Assembly: GCA_026936325.1 (NCBI GenBank)
Contig: JAPTHN010000007.1
Span: 18,474,337 to 18,538,336 of the forward strand
Origin: Platynereis dumerilii
Lineage: Eukaryota > Annelida > Polychaeta > Phyllodocida > Nereididae
DNA: 64,000 bases
Reading direction: 5' to 3'
Positions 1 to 12,903 of the stretch are shown here, piece after piece (the stretch's first letter is position 1; every line of letters starts with the position of its first letter). The position numbers were made by a program, and so were the translations under genes. The notes under the pieces were generated by a model. That model saw only the letters and a program-made list of their open reading frames with translations, was not told where the DNA came from and ran no database searches.

Positions 1-410
1 CACAAAAACATTTACGATGAGAATTGCATGTTACTTAGAGTAGAGTGAACTAGTTTACACATGTAATGTTCAGTGAACAGTAGTGAACAGTAGCGAATGA
101 TGCATTTTTTCTGATTGGACAAGTAGATAAAAAAATTTCCTGCTGTGCCAACTGCTAAGCAGAACGTTGTGATACCATATTTTATTGCATGTCCAATGAT
201 GGTCTATTGGTCTAACATTTCCAACGTCGGGCTGACATTGGATCTGCATTGCGCCGGCAGCATACAAATGTACAGGTTTAGTCATTACCTAACAATACCC
301 ATTAGCCTACCATAGATACATTTCACATGGTCTCAAATTGCAATTAGCTATAAAGATAGATACTTGCAGTCTCAGCAGTTGCATTCCTTCTAAAATACCA
401 TTTGCCAATA

Positions 411-700
411 GCTGTTAGCAGATTGGCAGTCAAAACAGTTTCAAAATTAACTTTGTTGTGTGATGTCACTGGCTTAAAAAAGTTTTGTTTGTGTCAGTTA
501 CGGTTAATCAGTTGATTCAGTGCTTATCATATCTAGCAGCATAGGTGACAATAAACAAACTAATTAAATGACATAAGGTACTTCATCAAATAAGAAGATT
601 AGAGGACCAACAGAAAACTGTAATGACATGGCAAAGCCAGTTTGCAAATTGAAAATAAAAATTATTTTTTTCCAGTGGACCGCCAATCTGTATCGAGCTC
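411..700 (+). mobile_element. MITE, TIR ending in CAGATTGGCNGTC, copy 1
   Basis: A 290-bp element with inverted ends built on CAGATTGGC(A/G)GTC at the left and GGACCGCCAATCTG at the right, flanked by TA at 409-410 and 701-702. The interior includes GTGTCAGTTACGGTTAATCAG, shared with the copies at 1376 and 32216. No coding capacity. Confidence 0.7.
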
Positions 701-1375
701 TAATGGTTTCAAAGGGTCAGTCTAACGGTCAGTTTATGTGATTTACCTGACAGCAGGACCTGTCCTCATGTGACTCTGCTTCCTCATTACAACAGTAATA
801 GTCAGATAACAATCAGGTGATAATGGCGTCAATGCAGTTCTATTACTCTGATGTCACAATTGATTGAATCTGATTGTTTAATCGTGAAATAATGAGGTTA
901 CTAGGGACAGAGCTTAGATACCAGTATATCCTGACAGAGATGGAGCAGTATTGATTCTGTGGTCAGCTAAAGTGATTGATCGATGGGCCTACTATTGGGT
1001 GACACAAGTGCATTGGTAGGAGATCAATGTTCTTTGGCTAAGAACATCAACAGAACTTGCTGATGCTGAAGAACTTCAAATGATGTGATTTCAGATCTTA
1101 AAGATTTGCACCCAATTAAGGCAACATTTCTGATTTTAAAAAAACTATTAAATGTAATGATTAGGACTTGTCCGTGGCAATACTGATAAAGCTTTCTCCT
1201 GTTTAATTTATAATTTATATTCCACAAACAGTCCTGTGGGAGGTATTTGGCTCCTTGTTTAATTCCCAGTAGAAGGGGCAAGCTGTACAGGATAAGCTGG
1301 TATATATGAAGAGCACAACTTTTTCTTCTGGTAATCAAATAGTTGACAGGGAGTGTTGTTGTGTTCATTTCATTA

Positions 1376-1779
1376 GAGCTCTTTGCAGATTGGCGGTTCA
1401 CTAGAAAAATTAATTCTGTTAATTTCAAATTTGCAGACTGGTTTTGCCACATCATTGACAGTTTTATGTTGGTCTCCTAATCTTCTTATTTGATGAAGAA
1501 CCTTGAGTCATTAAATTATTTTTTCTATTGCCACCTAATAAATGTTTTGTTTGTGTCAGTTATGGTTAATCAGTTGATTCAGTGCTTATCATATCCAGCA
1601 GCATAGGTGCCACCTATGCTGCTGGATATGATAAGCACTGAATCAACTGATTAACCATAACCAAGGATAATATACATATGTGACCATAACTGGCAAAACA
1701 TTTTTAAGCCTGTGACATTACACAACCAAATTGAAAGTTAAATTGAAACTGTTTGGACCGCCAATCTGCAAACAGCCGA
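1376..1779 (-). mobile_element. MITE, CAGATTGGC family, copy 2, rearranged
   Basis: Left end GAGCTCTTTGCAGATTGG and right end CCGCCAATCTGCAAACAGCC, flanked by TA at 1374-1375 and 1780-1781. Its ends are reversed relative to copies 1 and 3. It also carries an extra inverted internal segment that makes the perfect palindrome at 1559-1661, which explains its greater length (404 bp against about 290). Confidence 0.7.
1559..1661. repeat. Perfect 51-bp palindrome inside the MITE
   Basis: The left arm 1559-1609 and right arm 1611-1661 are exact reverse complements with a one-base centre. The left arm is normal MITE interior; the right arm is an inverted duplicate of it. Such a perfect, almost loopless palindrome suggests a recent template switch or fold-back repair event. 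Confidence 0.9.
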
Positions 1780-3371
1780 TAAGTTTGGCCTTATAAGTTT
1801 TCCCACTTTGTTGCAAGGTATTTTGAAAGCCATTCTTTAAATGCGTCCCACAACAAGTAAATATTACCTCTGCAGGAAATAGCTGGGTGTCAAAGTTCCA
1901 AACCCTATAATATTCCCGTACAAGAGAAGAATGGGGTTTGGTTACCATTCTTGGGAGCCGTGAGACACCGGCGTATTGTGCTGTTGTCTTTGTGAATGAA
2001 TTAGAAAATTATGAAAATGTAGTTGCTACATTAATGATTATTTCTGCCAAGTCACCATTAAATTGAAAAAGTTACTGTTCTGTTTCTTTGGTTTACCTGG
2101 TATTTGTACCTGTCTTTATAATGCTTTCTGAATTTGGATTCAGGTGGAGTAACATAGTCAGGCAACTATGACGTCAAGGCTCTTAGAATGATATTCTGAT
2201 ATCAAGTTTGATAGAATCTGATGAAAAGTCATGGAATAATCAAGTTGCTGGTGTCAGGACTGAGACAACAGTAGGCCTATTATATGCAGGCAGCACCATT
2301 TTTTGCCCTGGGTGGAATCACCGAGGGTTATTTCTTTGAAAAACCAGTCTGAGAGGTTTTCTCGAAACTTTTGTCCTGGCATAAATAGGGGTGTGGGTAC
2401 ACCCAATGGGCCAATTTCATGTTCTGATGATGTTATAGTAAAATGCGTTTCAGGTTTGGGTTGAGTTGGGTTGAGTTTTTTTTTTTTTTTTTTTCTTTTA
2501 AATGGTTTGTTGAAGTTTTGAGGGACTGTTTTCAAGCTGACTTTGCATTATGATATCGCCCACATGACAATCGTCCATGCGTTTCATGGAAGGACAATAA
2601 TGCATTTAGCATTTGCTTTTTGCAGTGCATCTATTCTCAAAGCAGTCTAACAATGCTAATTGCAATTCTGCAAGTTCTAAAGCCTATTTTCACCCTTAGT
2701 TTACCAAATTGCCATTGAGGAACAGCGCTTGAAGGCAATCTGACAGGTGTCAAAGCTGATTGCACTTCGCAGTGCAGTGCTACTATGATGTTATCCATTG
2801 ATCTTATGCTTAGGCCTATTACTCATTCCCAACAGAACCCAGGGATTGAATCCTCGGATTCTTGTGTATACTTAACAAACTGTCATTTCAGCTTTTAAAT
2901 ATTCTAAAATATTCTACAAGAGGAGATTGGTACTGATATGAAACGAGCACATTACATGTAGCAATGCCCGCCAACAACTGCCCATATATACTATACTACG
3001 TGCAGATACTTATACCTCCTGCATGGAATTAAACAAGGAGCCAGCTGCCTCCTATAGGAGCTGTGGAGCACCGGAGATTAATGTGCAATTAAAAGATGGT
3101 TTTTCATCCAGCATTAGGTTTAGGGCTGATGAGTATATACTTGGCAATGCTAGCAAAAATTACATAGATGAATTGACAAGTTCCTGGAGGTTGAATTCAA
3201 TTTGCAATACTTCAATTGTAAAATATAACGATTGATGGGCTGCACTGCACTTTTGTTTTCATGTGAGAACACTTCAACGCAGAAAATAATAATTTGTCAG
3301 TTTCTGATAACATACATACTATCTTGAATTACCACCACTGCAAATTGCCTGTGGCACCAAACAGTATTCAA

Positions 3372-3553
3372 AGTTTTCCAACTTCTTTTTGAGTTCAGGT
3401 TGGCCACACAAACCAGGATCGATTGCAGGCACAACATAGTTATAGCACCCAGCACCAAATAGACTCTTGCTGGATGGAAAACCATCTTCAGATTGCACAT
3501 CAATCTGCACAGAGTCTGACGGGAGGCATCCGGCTCCTTGTTTAATGCCCTGT
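3372..3553 (-). pseudogene. Exon-like open stretch at the S3 edge of the array
   Basis: On the minus strand, CCTCCAACAG is followed by a frame opening GIKQGAGCLPSDSVQIDVQSE. It continues past LFGAGCYNYVVPAIDPGLCG and ends near QAICSG, where a GT follows. Other S3 copies keep the CCTCC(T)ACAG|GG edge and the GIKQGA start (12585, 20530) but lose the frame soon after. It may be a decayed duplicated exon or a chance frame of about 75 codons. I do not recognise the peptide. Confidence 0.3.
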
Positions 3554-3848
3554 TGGAGGTATGATATCTAGCAGAACAGTTCTTTGTAGTTGCCAGAATG
3601 TTGCATGTGCTCATTTAATGAAGCATGAATATTCCTTGTTACACATTAAACTTTCATAATACAAAAATAGTTGGTTAAAATAGGCTCAAAATATAAGGTT
3701 CCACATACAAGCAGCATATCACCTCCACTCAGCACAATGCAATTCTATACATTTTGTTGTGAAGTTGTTGGCCGAATGTTTGCATATATCATATGGCTAG
3801 CGGAAATACTCGCTTCTCATTGGCCGACAGCCGTGCAATATTATATAG

Positions 3849-3982
3849 ATAGTGGATGGTGAGGAGACCAATATTGAGTTTTATTGGCCGAAGCAGTAAT
3901 ATTGGTCGAGGCCGGAGGCCGAGACCAATATTACCTGCTGAGGCCAATAAAACTCAATATTGGTCGACTCAACATCCACTAT
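3849..3982. repeat. Long near-perfect hairpin around a GAGGCCGGAGGCCG loop
   Basis: The arms 3849-3909 and 3920-3982 pair almost completely. They share ATAGTGGATG, GACCAATATTGAGTTTTATT and GTAATATTGGTC in inverted order, separated by a short GC-rich loop. The flank TTCTGCACCAAAATTTT (3993-4010) recurs inverted at about 5737-5757. It is probably a fold-back element; no target duplication is clear. Confidence 0.7.
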
Positions 3983-4289
3983 TTGTTATATTCTGCACCA
4001 AAATTTTCAGTCTTACATATTTTTGTAAATAAAAAGTTGCCTGTTTTCAATTTCAGATTCTTCCCTAATTAAAATCTGTTTAGCTAATTTTGACATTCTT
4101 ACATGTGTATAACATGATTCTGCTAAAAGGAATTAGAAATTTGAATTATATTTTTAAAGCAGTCTGAAAGTTATCTAGCTACCTATTATCATGATTTTTA
4201 TAATTTTAACTCTATTAAGCTCTATTTTTTCCTTTTTGCGAAAAGCGGTAAGTCTATTAAACTACTTTGATGTCATTTAAATGCTTTTA

Positions 4290-4656
4290 CTATTTTTGGC
4301 GCCGGCCAGATCGTTAGATCTTGCCGGCTACTCTGTTTTGGACTTGGACACAGGGTGGGTCATGGCGTGGACGTTGCGTTGTTTTGATCTCGTGGACGGT
4401 AGTTCGTTGCATATCCACTAGAGGGACGAGGGTGCCGCGATCAGCGCCATTTTGCCTCTGGTGGAATGTTTACGGTAGTTTGTTGCATATCCACTAGAGG
4501 GACGAGGGTGCCGCGATCAGCGCCATTTTGCCTCTGGTGGAATGTTATGGAACTACGAAAATAAATGAAGTCTACACCCAGGGGCCAGTCATCGACAGTG
4601 GCCCATCCCTCCCTCTACAAGAGCTGAGGGAAAACCTACTACTACTACTACTACTG
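4290..4656 (+). mobile_element. Probable non-LTR retrotransposon 3' end with (CTA)n tail
   Basis: A GC-richer block containing the 76-bp duplication and the line CCCATCCCTCCCTCTACAAG ends in about seven CTA repeats at 4635-4655. Short 3' microsatellite tails of this kind are usual for CR1/L2/RTE-type LINEs. No coding sequence is left, so the family is not assigned. Confidence 0.4.
4396..4547 (+). repeat. 76-bp tandem duplication with a CTCF-like motif in each copy
   Basis: Two copies (4396-4471 and 4472-4547) are nearly identical. Each contains CCACTAGAGGGAC, one mismatch from a generic CTCF core, and the block GCCATTTTGCCTCTGGTGG. They lie inside a GC-richer stretch that ends in a (CTA)n tail. 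Confidence 0.85.
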
Positions 4657-6529
4657 AAGTCAGTTTAAGGCTGCTTTCATCAATGATGGCAAGCAATGAT
4701 GGCAAGGGCAAGCAATGCCAATGATGGCAAATTGCCATTGAGAATAGCTCAGAGGGGTGAACTCTGAAGTCAGCAGTAAAGTGTCAAAGCTAATTGCACT
4801 TTGCTGTGATTGTGATGCTGACTCAGGTGCTACACATTGACATGCATTACCAGGTAACTGCTATTAGTTTAGGCCTATTGTGTAAGCAAGTTCCAATTTA
4901 ATAAATATGTATTAAACATTAAACCTAAACTAAAATTTCCCACAAAACTTTCACTTAAATTGTGAAAATATACGAGTTTTGTCTAATATTTCATGAAGAA
5001 AGTAAAGCAATTATTTTCTGTGAAGAACTGACATTGATTTTGGCGTTATTCTCTATAATAGGGCCAACATCATTGATAGTTTGAAAAAACACTCATAAGT
5101 CTTGTTTTGTCATTTTATAAATTCAGCTCAATTTTTCTCTACTTCCTTCTCTTTTAAACGTGTTTGTTGACACCTTTTTTGAAGCCTTTCTTTTTACTTA
5201 TAAATAAATCATCTTTATGCCCTCTGGCAAACAGATGCATACATACATGGCTCAAACAAGACCCATAAGCAGTAGTGATAGCAAGTGACTTGAAGTGAGA
5301 GACATACAATGTATATAGGCCTATTGGGAAAATATTACGGCGCCATTTCGTCCCTGTGGGACAGCATTCATCTAGTTATGATTTATTATTTCAAGTTAAA
5401 AAATGATAAAATCTGTGTATTTTCTAATCCTTTAGGCCTACAGTAAATAGATGGATTTAGTAAACTGTTTAAAGCTTCACTCAAGAAGTGGCGCATGTTT
5501 CAATTGGCATTTAGTCAATTACCCTTGACAGCAATAAGTTCTTTATACTGCAGAGGTATTGTGTTCCCTTCAATGACAATTGAGAATTTGATTGGAAAGA
5601 AGTCAAAGAATACATTGATAAAGGGTGTATTACTGAATTAACTCAAGTGCATGTGCACCAAGGACGCCAATATATCGTTATTTATTGGCGTGGCACGTGA
5701 TTGATCTCGTGACACATGATTGGCTGACAAATTTTGGTGCAGAATATTCTACGATATTGCACGCATGTTATTGCACGCTCATTTTAACATGTAAGAGATT
5801 GGACGGACCTGAGAGGGAGCACCTTGTTTCAGTGCTACTGCAGCCACAACCTGACAAAAAGATTGTGTTTTTCCATCGGTGCTGTGCAATAACTGTATAA
5901 TACTACACAGCCTATGTTAAAACATAGTGGCTGGGAGACTAGTGCAGTCACTGCAAAATTGGTGTCACTGGGAGACGATTTTTTTTTTCAAAAATATTCT
6001 TTTGTTTTCTTGAATCAAGTTCTTGGTCAAATTTTAAACTGTCCTCTACTTTCCAAAAATCAGGTATCATAAATAATTTTAGATTATAGGCCTATGGATG
6101 GCAGCCATTATTTTGAATAAATCAACAAAGCCTTACAAAGTTCTTAAATGACTTGATCATCCTACACAGAAAGTCATCATTTGTGATTTACCTGACAATT
6201 GTAGCCTTACAGGTCTTTATGAGACGTTATGCCAGTTTATGGACTTGTATTGGGTTCTACATCTACAGGTGCGATAAAATCATCAGGTAACTCTGACGTC
6301 AATGTGGTTCTGTCACTCTCATATCATGAAATAATCAAGTTACTGAGATTCAGATACCAGAATTACTCGATACTGATAGAGATGGGGCACCTTTCATTTT
6401 ATGACCACCTTCAGTGATTGATCGATGATGTTGGGGGACACCAGTGCAAGGGCTGGAGATTAATGGCTGTGCTGGTAAAGAACGTCCCCAGAAGTTGCAG
6501 ATGCTGAAAAACATCAAATATTTTTTATT

Positions 6530-8235
6530 GTTGTTATTTGTTTTATATCAAAGTTCTGGCCTGTTTTTCAGTGACCTGGGCAGCTGTTTATATTGTATAT
6601 TAAAAACAAGTTCAACCAAGTGGCACACATATTATACTGAAACTCATATGAATTGAGCTTATCAATAAACTTGGTGCACCAAGGAAATGATTGATTATAA
6701 ATTACTTTTAAAATGTCTAGGACCCATTGAAACTGGGTGATCTTGGAATATTGCTTTCTGATACTGTTCAATTTCAATATGTCAATGTATGTCTCCTGAA
6801 TCTGATTGAATGTGTGGCTTACGGTCTATAAAATGGATTTTTAAAATTTGTTTAAATTTTGATCATGTTTTCCATTGCTCATGTTTATGTGTCAAAGTTC
6901 TGCCATGTACGCAATATTATATTCTTTTACTGTTAAGTATTAAACCAAGGGGACAGGGCCTATTCCGTGAAATGTATACCATGCCTGCTAAGATGCTTTG
7001 ACTAACATTGTTTTATATGTACCAGGCTGATTTAATATAACTTCAAATGAACAAGCATCGAATTGAGAACATGCATTCTTTTTATGAAACTAATAGCTTG
7101 AGATGATCAGCATAACTCTAGTTTGTCTTTAACAGTTGTGTGAGTTGTTTCAAAGTCTGTACTATATACATGTACATATATTACTTGACACACTAAATAT
7201 CAGTCTGACACCTTGTCTCAGCAATGTGGTACTGATCTGAGTTGCTTAAATATTATGGTGATATATTGGGCACAAACCAGTGAGTTACATGTTTAAATAT
7301 TATTTTATTTTGGTTGATTTAAACTTTATTTAGTCAATTAGTTTGTAAAACCTAGAACTGATATGCAATGCATGAAAACAAAAAGGTGTAGTCAGACCTG
7401 ACTATATTGTCAATGCATTTTTATTATTATTATTATTTTTTAATAACTTGATTGAAATGTCATTACATAATCACATGGAAGTTGAGGTCATTGACTTCCC
7501 ATTGCTCCATCTGGTGGAAACTCTGTCTCACTGGTTCTCAACTCTCTTGTGTAATGTCTGGTATTGCTACAACCCTTCTTAAGTTCGTGCAAACTTATAG
7601 CCAAAAAGAATGTTAAAAGTTAAAACAGGATCATATGTTTATGAATATTTACAAACTGATAGATATCATACTTGTTACCACTTTGGACTTTCTGTTCTTA
7701 AGTTGGTACCTTATAGAATTAATGATGAAATTTACTGATATATATATATTTATGATCATGTTGAAAGCTTACTGCTCAGAATTTTGTTTACATGTCGTTG
7801 TATCTCATCTTTATGTTATTTACTCCTGAAAATTCTCTTATATTAAGTTACAGCCGCCTAAAAGTTGAAGTTTCCGATACCTGCCGTGGTTTAATGATAT
7901 GTCATGTTATATCTATCTTTATTTGTTTAATTGTTTTTTAACATGCTCTGATTATCCTTTTGTGTTTAACTGCTGCTTAATTTTGCCAAAAATGAAAGGA
8001 CCTTTGCGTTGCACAGTCATCTTTGTGAATTAAGACTAATGGTGGTATCCGAATTATAATTTAATATGGATTCTGAAATTTGTATGTATTAATTTTTGTT
8101 CTAACACAATGTCCCTGTATCATTGTTTGCATAAGTTGCTCAACTTGTTTTACTTTGCTCACTTCATTGTAAATGAGTGGACAATATTAACTATTATTTT
8201 TTCTCTATTAAATTAACAATTTTATGCCATTTAGA
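6530..8235. other. AT-rich interval with no supported gene
   Basis: Only short chance frames, an (ATT)n run at about 7421-7438 and a CTCF-like 13-mer at 7505-7517 (minus strand CCACCAGATGGAG) were noticed. The upstream interval 4660-6180 is equally featureless apart from an inverted relative of the 3993-4010 sequence at 5737-5757. Confidence 0.6.
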
Positions 8236-8239
8236 AATG

Positions 8240-11200
8240 CAAACCCCACCCCCTCCCTCTCAGTCGATTTTGTCTGCATCCATTGCCCAGTGAGTCACCT
8301 ATACTGATTGTTGAATGTCAATCAACAACTTTTGCAATACTCATGTTTCACTTGTACTCCATCCTTTCCTTCACCCCCCTCATCTCAATGCGTCATCATT
8401 ATTTCACATGGGTCAAAACTATGTTTCTGAAGCTCATCTCAAATGTATATTGATCATGAATTGTTGTATAAACTAGAGAACAATGATAACTATTCGCTAA
8501 AGAATCTTCTTGAATTAAATGAAATTGAACAAGATGCTGAGCCGCCAGTATTACAACATTCTCCTTATGTTGATGAAGTTATGCTAAAAAGGACTTTAGA
8601 TTCCAAAAAAGATGTATTCAAATGTTTTCGGTTTAAATATACAAAGCTTAAATGCCAAAATAGACCAGTTACAAATCTACATCAATAGTCTAAAAGAAGA
8701 AAACTGTCAGTTTGAGGCCCTTTGTCTACAAGAAACATGGTTAGGCAATCAACATGATACGTCCATGCTGCAAATTGAAAATTATAATCTGATTCTCAAA
8801 CCGTATAAATCCACCCGCCATGGCAGGCTAGCAATATACCTGAATGAATCTATTCAGTATGAAATTCTAGATATAGATGAAAGTCCAGCTAATATTTGGG
8901 AAGGCCTTTTCATAAAAATAACTTTAATGGACAGTAGAAAACTAATACTTGGCAACATTTATAGACCACCTAGAGATATTATAGAAAATTACCAATGCTT
9001 TATTGATGAATTCGAAAAAGTTATCAAACAAATTGCGGGGGATGTCATAATCTGTGGAGATTTCAACATTGATTTGCTTAAGTTTAATGAAAGAAACCCA
9101 GTAAATGATTTCCTTGAAAATATTCTGAGCAATGGACTTATACCAAAGATAACACTTCCCACTCGGTTAACAAGAACTAGTGGCACCCTGATTGATAATG
9201 CCCTTGTTAAATTATCAAGCAACTTTTCAAATACAACTAGTGGAATATGTGCAGTTGATATATGATCACTTCCCATACTTTGTCTGTCTTGATTACCTAC
9301 AAAATAACAAGAAACAATCTAAATATGTTAAATGTTCTAAACATACCTTGAAAGACCTATATAATTTCAAACAGTATTTAGACCAATCTGATATATCTCA
9401 CCACCTTGAGAATGGTAATGAACAGGACGTAAATGTCAATTATCAAAAGTTTAATGAAATTTTAATAAAGGGAATAAATCTGCACATGCCATCTAAGACT
9501 GTTAAGTACAATAAATATAAACATAAAGAAAATAATTGGATTACTCAAGGGATAATGAACTCTATGAAATTTAGAGACAAGCTATTTCGCAAGTTAAAAA
9601 AGACTCCCTCTAACTCTCCGCAATATGATACACTAAAGATTAATCTGAATACATATCGAAGGATATTGAAAAAAGCTATAAGGGCCGCCAAAAGAATCTA
9701 CTACTCAGAACAATTCGCAAAATATAAAAGTGATCTCAAGAGCACATGAATGACAATTAAAGATATTATTGGCAAGAATAAGAACAAAAATGATTTCCCT
9801 GATCATTTCATAGTTAACAATGTTAAGATAACAAACCACCAGACTATTGCCGACTCCTTCAATAAATTTTTTACTGCTGGCAAAAACTTTACTGATTATC
9901 TTAAGAATCCATCAACAGTTGTCTTTACTTTCCAACCTATTACTGAGGAAGATACGATAAAGGCCATAAAAGAATTGCGAAGTAAATCGAGTGTTGGTAT
10001 TAATCGAATTTCAACAAATCTGCTGAAACAGCTTAAAACAGAATTATGTAAACCCATCACCTACCTGATAAACCAATCAATTAATGCAGGACATTTTCCA
10101 AGCAATTTAAAAATAGCTTACGTTTTACTCATTTGCAAAAAGAATGACAAACATACCTTGGATAACTACTGATCAATTTCTATTCTTCCAGCAATTTCGA
10201 AAGTATTTGAAAAAGTTATTCACAGACAAATGAATGAACACTTTATTGAGAACAAGCTTTACTATACAGGACAATATGGTTTCCGTGGCGGACATTCTAC
10301 AGAGCTGGCAACACTTGAATTAGTAGATCGAATAGTTTTTAATATGGACCAAGGGAAAACGCCTATCAATATCTTTATGGATCTGAGTAAGGCTTTTGAC
10401 ACCATTGACCACCAAATACTTATCCATAAACTGAAATACTATGGCCTCAAAGATAAATCACTTTCACTCTTGTATAGTTATCTTAATAATCGTAAACAGT
10501 ATGTTGACATTGATGATAGTAAATCTAGTCTTCTTCCTATAACTACAGGGGTCCCGCAAGGATCTATCTTAGGTCCACTACTTTTTATAATTTATATAAA
10601 TGATATTAGCTCGTCTTCCAACACTTTTAAATTCATCACCTATGCAGACGACACAACATTATTTGTTACATTAGACTCTGTTCATCAACAAAATTGTGAT
10701 GATGTCAGCCAAGAAAATAAACTAAATTCTGAAATTACCAAAATAACAGAATGGTTAAACCTAAATAAATTATCTCTAAATGCAGATAAGACTAAATGTA
10801 TGGTGTATCGAACTTACAATAAAAGTGTATGGCCTCCTAATCTTCTGATAAACAATCAAATGATTGAATATGTTGAAAATTTTAACTTTCTAGGCATAAT
10901 CATGGATAGTCAGTTAAACTGGAAAGTGCATATGGAAACTATTGGCAATAAGATATCCAAGACAGTCGGCATTCTGAATAAACTTAAACATTTTCTCCCC
11001 ATGTATACTCTTAAAACAATATATGATAGCCTGATAAATTCTTATCTTAACTATGGAATATTATGTTGGGGCTTCAAACTGAACAGGCTAGTTAAATTGC
11101 AAAAAAAAGCTGTCCGAATAATAGCTAACACTAAATATAACAACATACTGATCCTATATTCAAGAAACTCAACATTCTGAAAGTTACAGATATTGTCACA

Positions 11201-11958
11201 AGAAAGCTCTACAAATTTTTTTATAGGTACTCAAATAATACATTGCCATACTATTTTCTCAACAATACATACCTGAATCACCCGACTCATTCCCATCATA
11301 CTCGCAATTCTATGTATGTTATTCCTAGGGTCATCCACAAATATGCTGAATATAATGTTAGATATCAGTTGCCCCTTCTCCTTAATAATAATGAAAATAG
11401 CATCATCAATAAGGTAAATACTCACAGTGAATTCGGTTTCTCATTTTATGTCAAAAAGCATCTTATTAACTCTTACGAAGATAATTGTACTATTCCTAAT
11501 TGTTATGTGTGTAATACATAACCCTTCCCTTGCCTATTATGTAGGTACTTATTTATTGAATTTATCACTCCCCCCCCCCAATCTTATTGAGCTCGAAAGA
11601 TATCCCATGTTTTTTTTTTCATGTATTCACATCTTCATTCCATATTCCATCCGTGCACTCATTCTCTGATTCACTCATCCATCTGCTACTCGTATATATA
11701 TGTTAATTCTTCTCAATTTCTCTATTCTGTGTTTTACTCCAGCTGCTAACATCCTTAATATAGTGAAGTGACCAGTCTCATACATGCCTGCATGATGACA
11801 GAATTTAATAACCAAAAGGGGGCAGTACCGACGGCGTCACTTAAGTGACTTAGATGCTGCCTCCTTGACCACAATCTGATGTATATATATATATATGAAA
11901 TAATCAAAATATTTGTGTATAATTTTATTTGGTCAAATAAAACATTTCTCTCTCTATT
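8240..11958 (+). mobile_element. CR1/Jockey-superfamily LINE, near full length, decayed
   Basis: The 5' region begins near a CCACCCCCTCCC stretch, followed by endonuclease and reverse-transcriptase coding and a 3' UTR containing GGGGGCAGTACCGACGGCG, (TA)n and AATAAAACATTTC. The right junction is set by the array, whose S1 block (TCAGTCACTCTTGAT) starts immediately after the tail at about 11958. It belongs to the same family as the LINE at 46.5-48.1 kb: both coding regions end in the Cys motif ...NCTI.NCY.C. Confidence 0.75.
8443..11521 (+). pseudogene. LINE polyprotein: APE endonuclease plus reverse transcriptase, broken
   Basis: The APE-type endonuclease is at about 8612-9265, with SLNAK, CLQETWL, GNIYRPPRD and GDFNIDLL. 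A linker follows, then the RT at about 10150-11180 with YGFR, MDLSKAFDTIDH, TTGVPQGSILGPLL and the catalytic YADDTT. The frame changes near 8625 and again near 9255. In-frame TGA codons occur at 9748-9750 (Trp expected) and 10170-10172 (Arg expected in NYRSIS). Another frame change near 11150 precedes the C-terminal segment, which ends YEDNCTIPNCYVCNT at 11521. No separate ORF1 with a zinc knuckle was found. The copy cannot be autonomous. Confidence 0.8.
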
Positions 11959-12903
11959 CAGTCACTCTTGATTAGGCTGTCCCACAGACTACACAACAGC
12001 AGGGGGGTTCTTTTTTGGATTCTACATACTAAATGTCCAACATCAGGATCAGATTTCAGAAAAACAAACAAGCCTGAGGAGCTCAATGTGTGGCTTTAGT
12101 GGCTAAGTGGTGGTAATGGTCCTAAGAGGATGGAGACGCCTCTGTGTTCCATCCTGTTCATATTATCCAGATTGTCCAAGATTTACAGTCATAGAAAAAA
12201 TATGGACTGCTGAACTACAGCACCTCCATGTACATGTCAGAACAGCTTAGTTCTCTTCTGTCGTGATATCTTGTAGTGACTTTATTCATTGCAACTTATC
12301 TTAAAATGTATGTTTCATTAAATCAGTAGAATCATCATAGGTTAAACAATAACAACATCTTAAAGGTACTTCTAAAAGTTATAAATATGCATTTTCTCTC
12401 TTACTGTGTGACATGCACATTGACCATCAGTGACAATTTAAGCATTCCTTGATATGTTCAGCCTCTGTTACTGGCTATTCATACACACCATGAATTTCTG
12501 CTAACAAGTACAAACTCCAGATTGCACATTCATCAATACAGAATCCTGTGGGAGGCAGATGGCTCCTTGCTTAATTCCCTGTAGGAGGTATTATATCTAG
12601 CAGAACAGTTTCTTTGTGGTTACAAAATAGTTGTTGGCAGGGAGCGTTGCATGTGCTCATTTCATTAAGCTCGAATCCCTCGTTATAGTGTATTAAACTT
12701 TCATGATAGGAAAATAGTTTGTTAAGGAAAGCCATAAAATAAGGTTCACTCTCCAATCCCCTGCACGCACAATATATCCAATAGTTATGCAGCTCCCAAG
12801 AGAGCCAGTTGCAGCGCAACACCAAACAAATTGCAGTTTCTTCTCATTAAAGCAGTATTTTTTTTAATGCACAACATCAACATGATTCACGATTATGTGT
12901 ATA

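Larger units (their letters stand above)
740..6520 (+). repeat. Degenerate array copies at the left end (S6, S3 blocks)
   Basis: S6-like blocks lie at about 740-1100, 2080-2270 and 6190-6520. S3-like blocks lie at about 1237-1290 and 3510-3640, and an inverted S3 piece is at 3020-3200. They share phrases such as CAGGTAACTNTGACGTCAATG and GAGGCNNNTGGCTCCTTGTTTAAT with the better copies to the right. These are the most diverged copies and their unit boundaries cannot be drawn. Confidence 0.55.
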
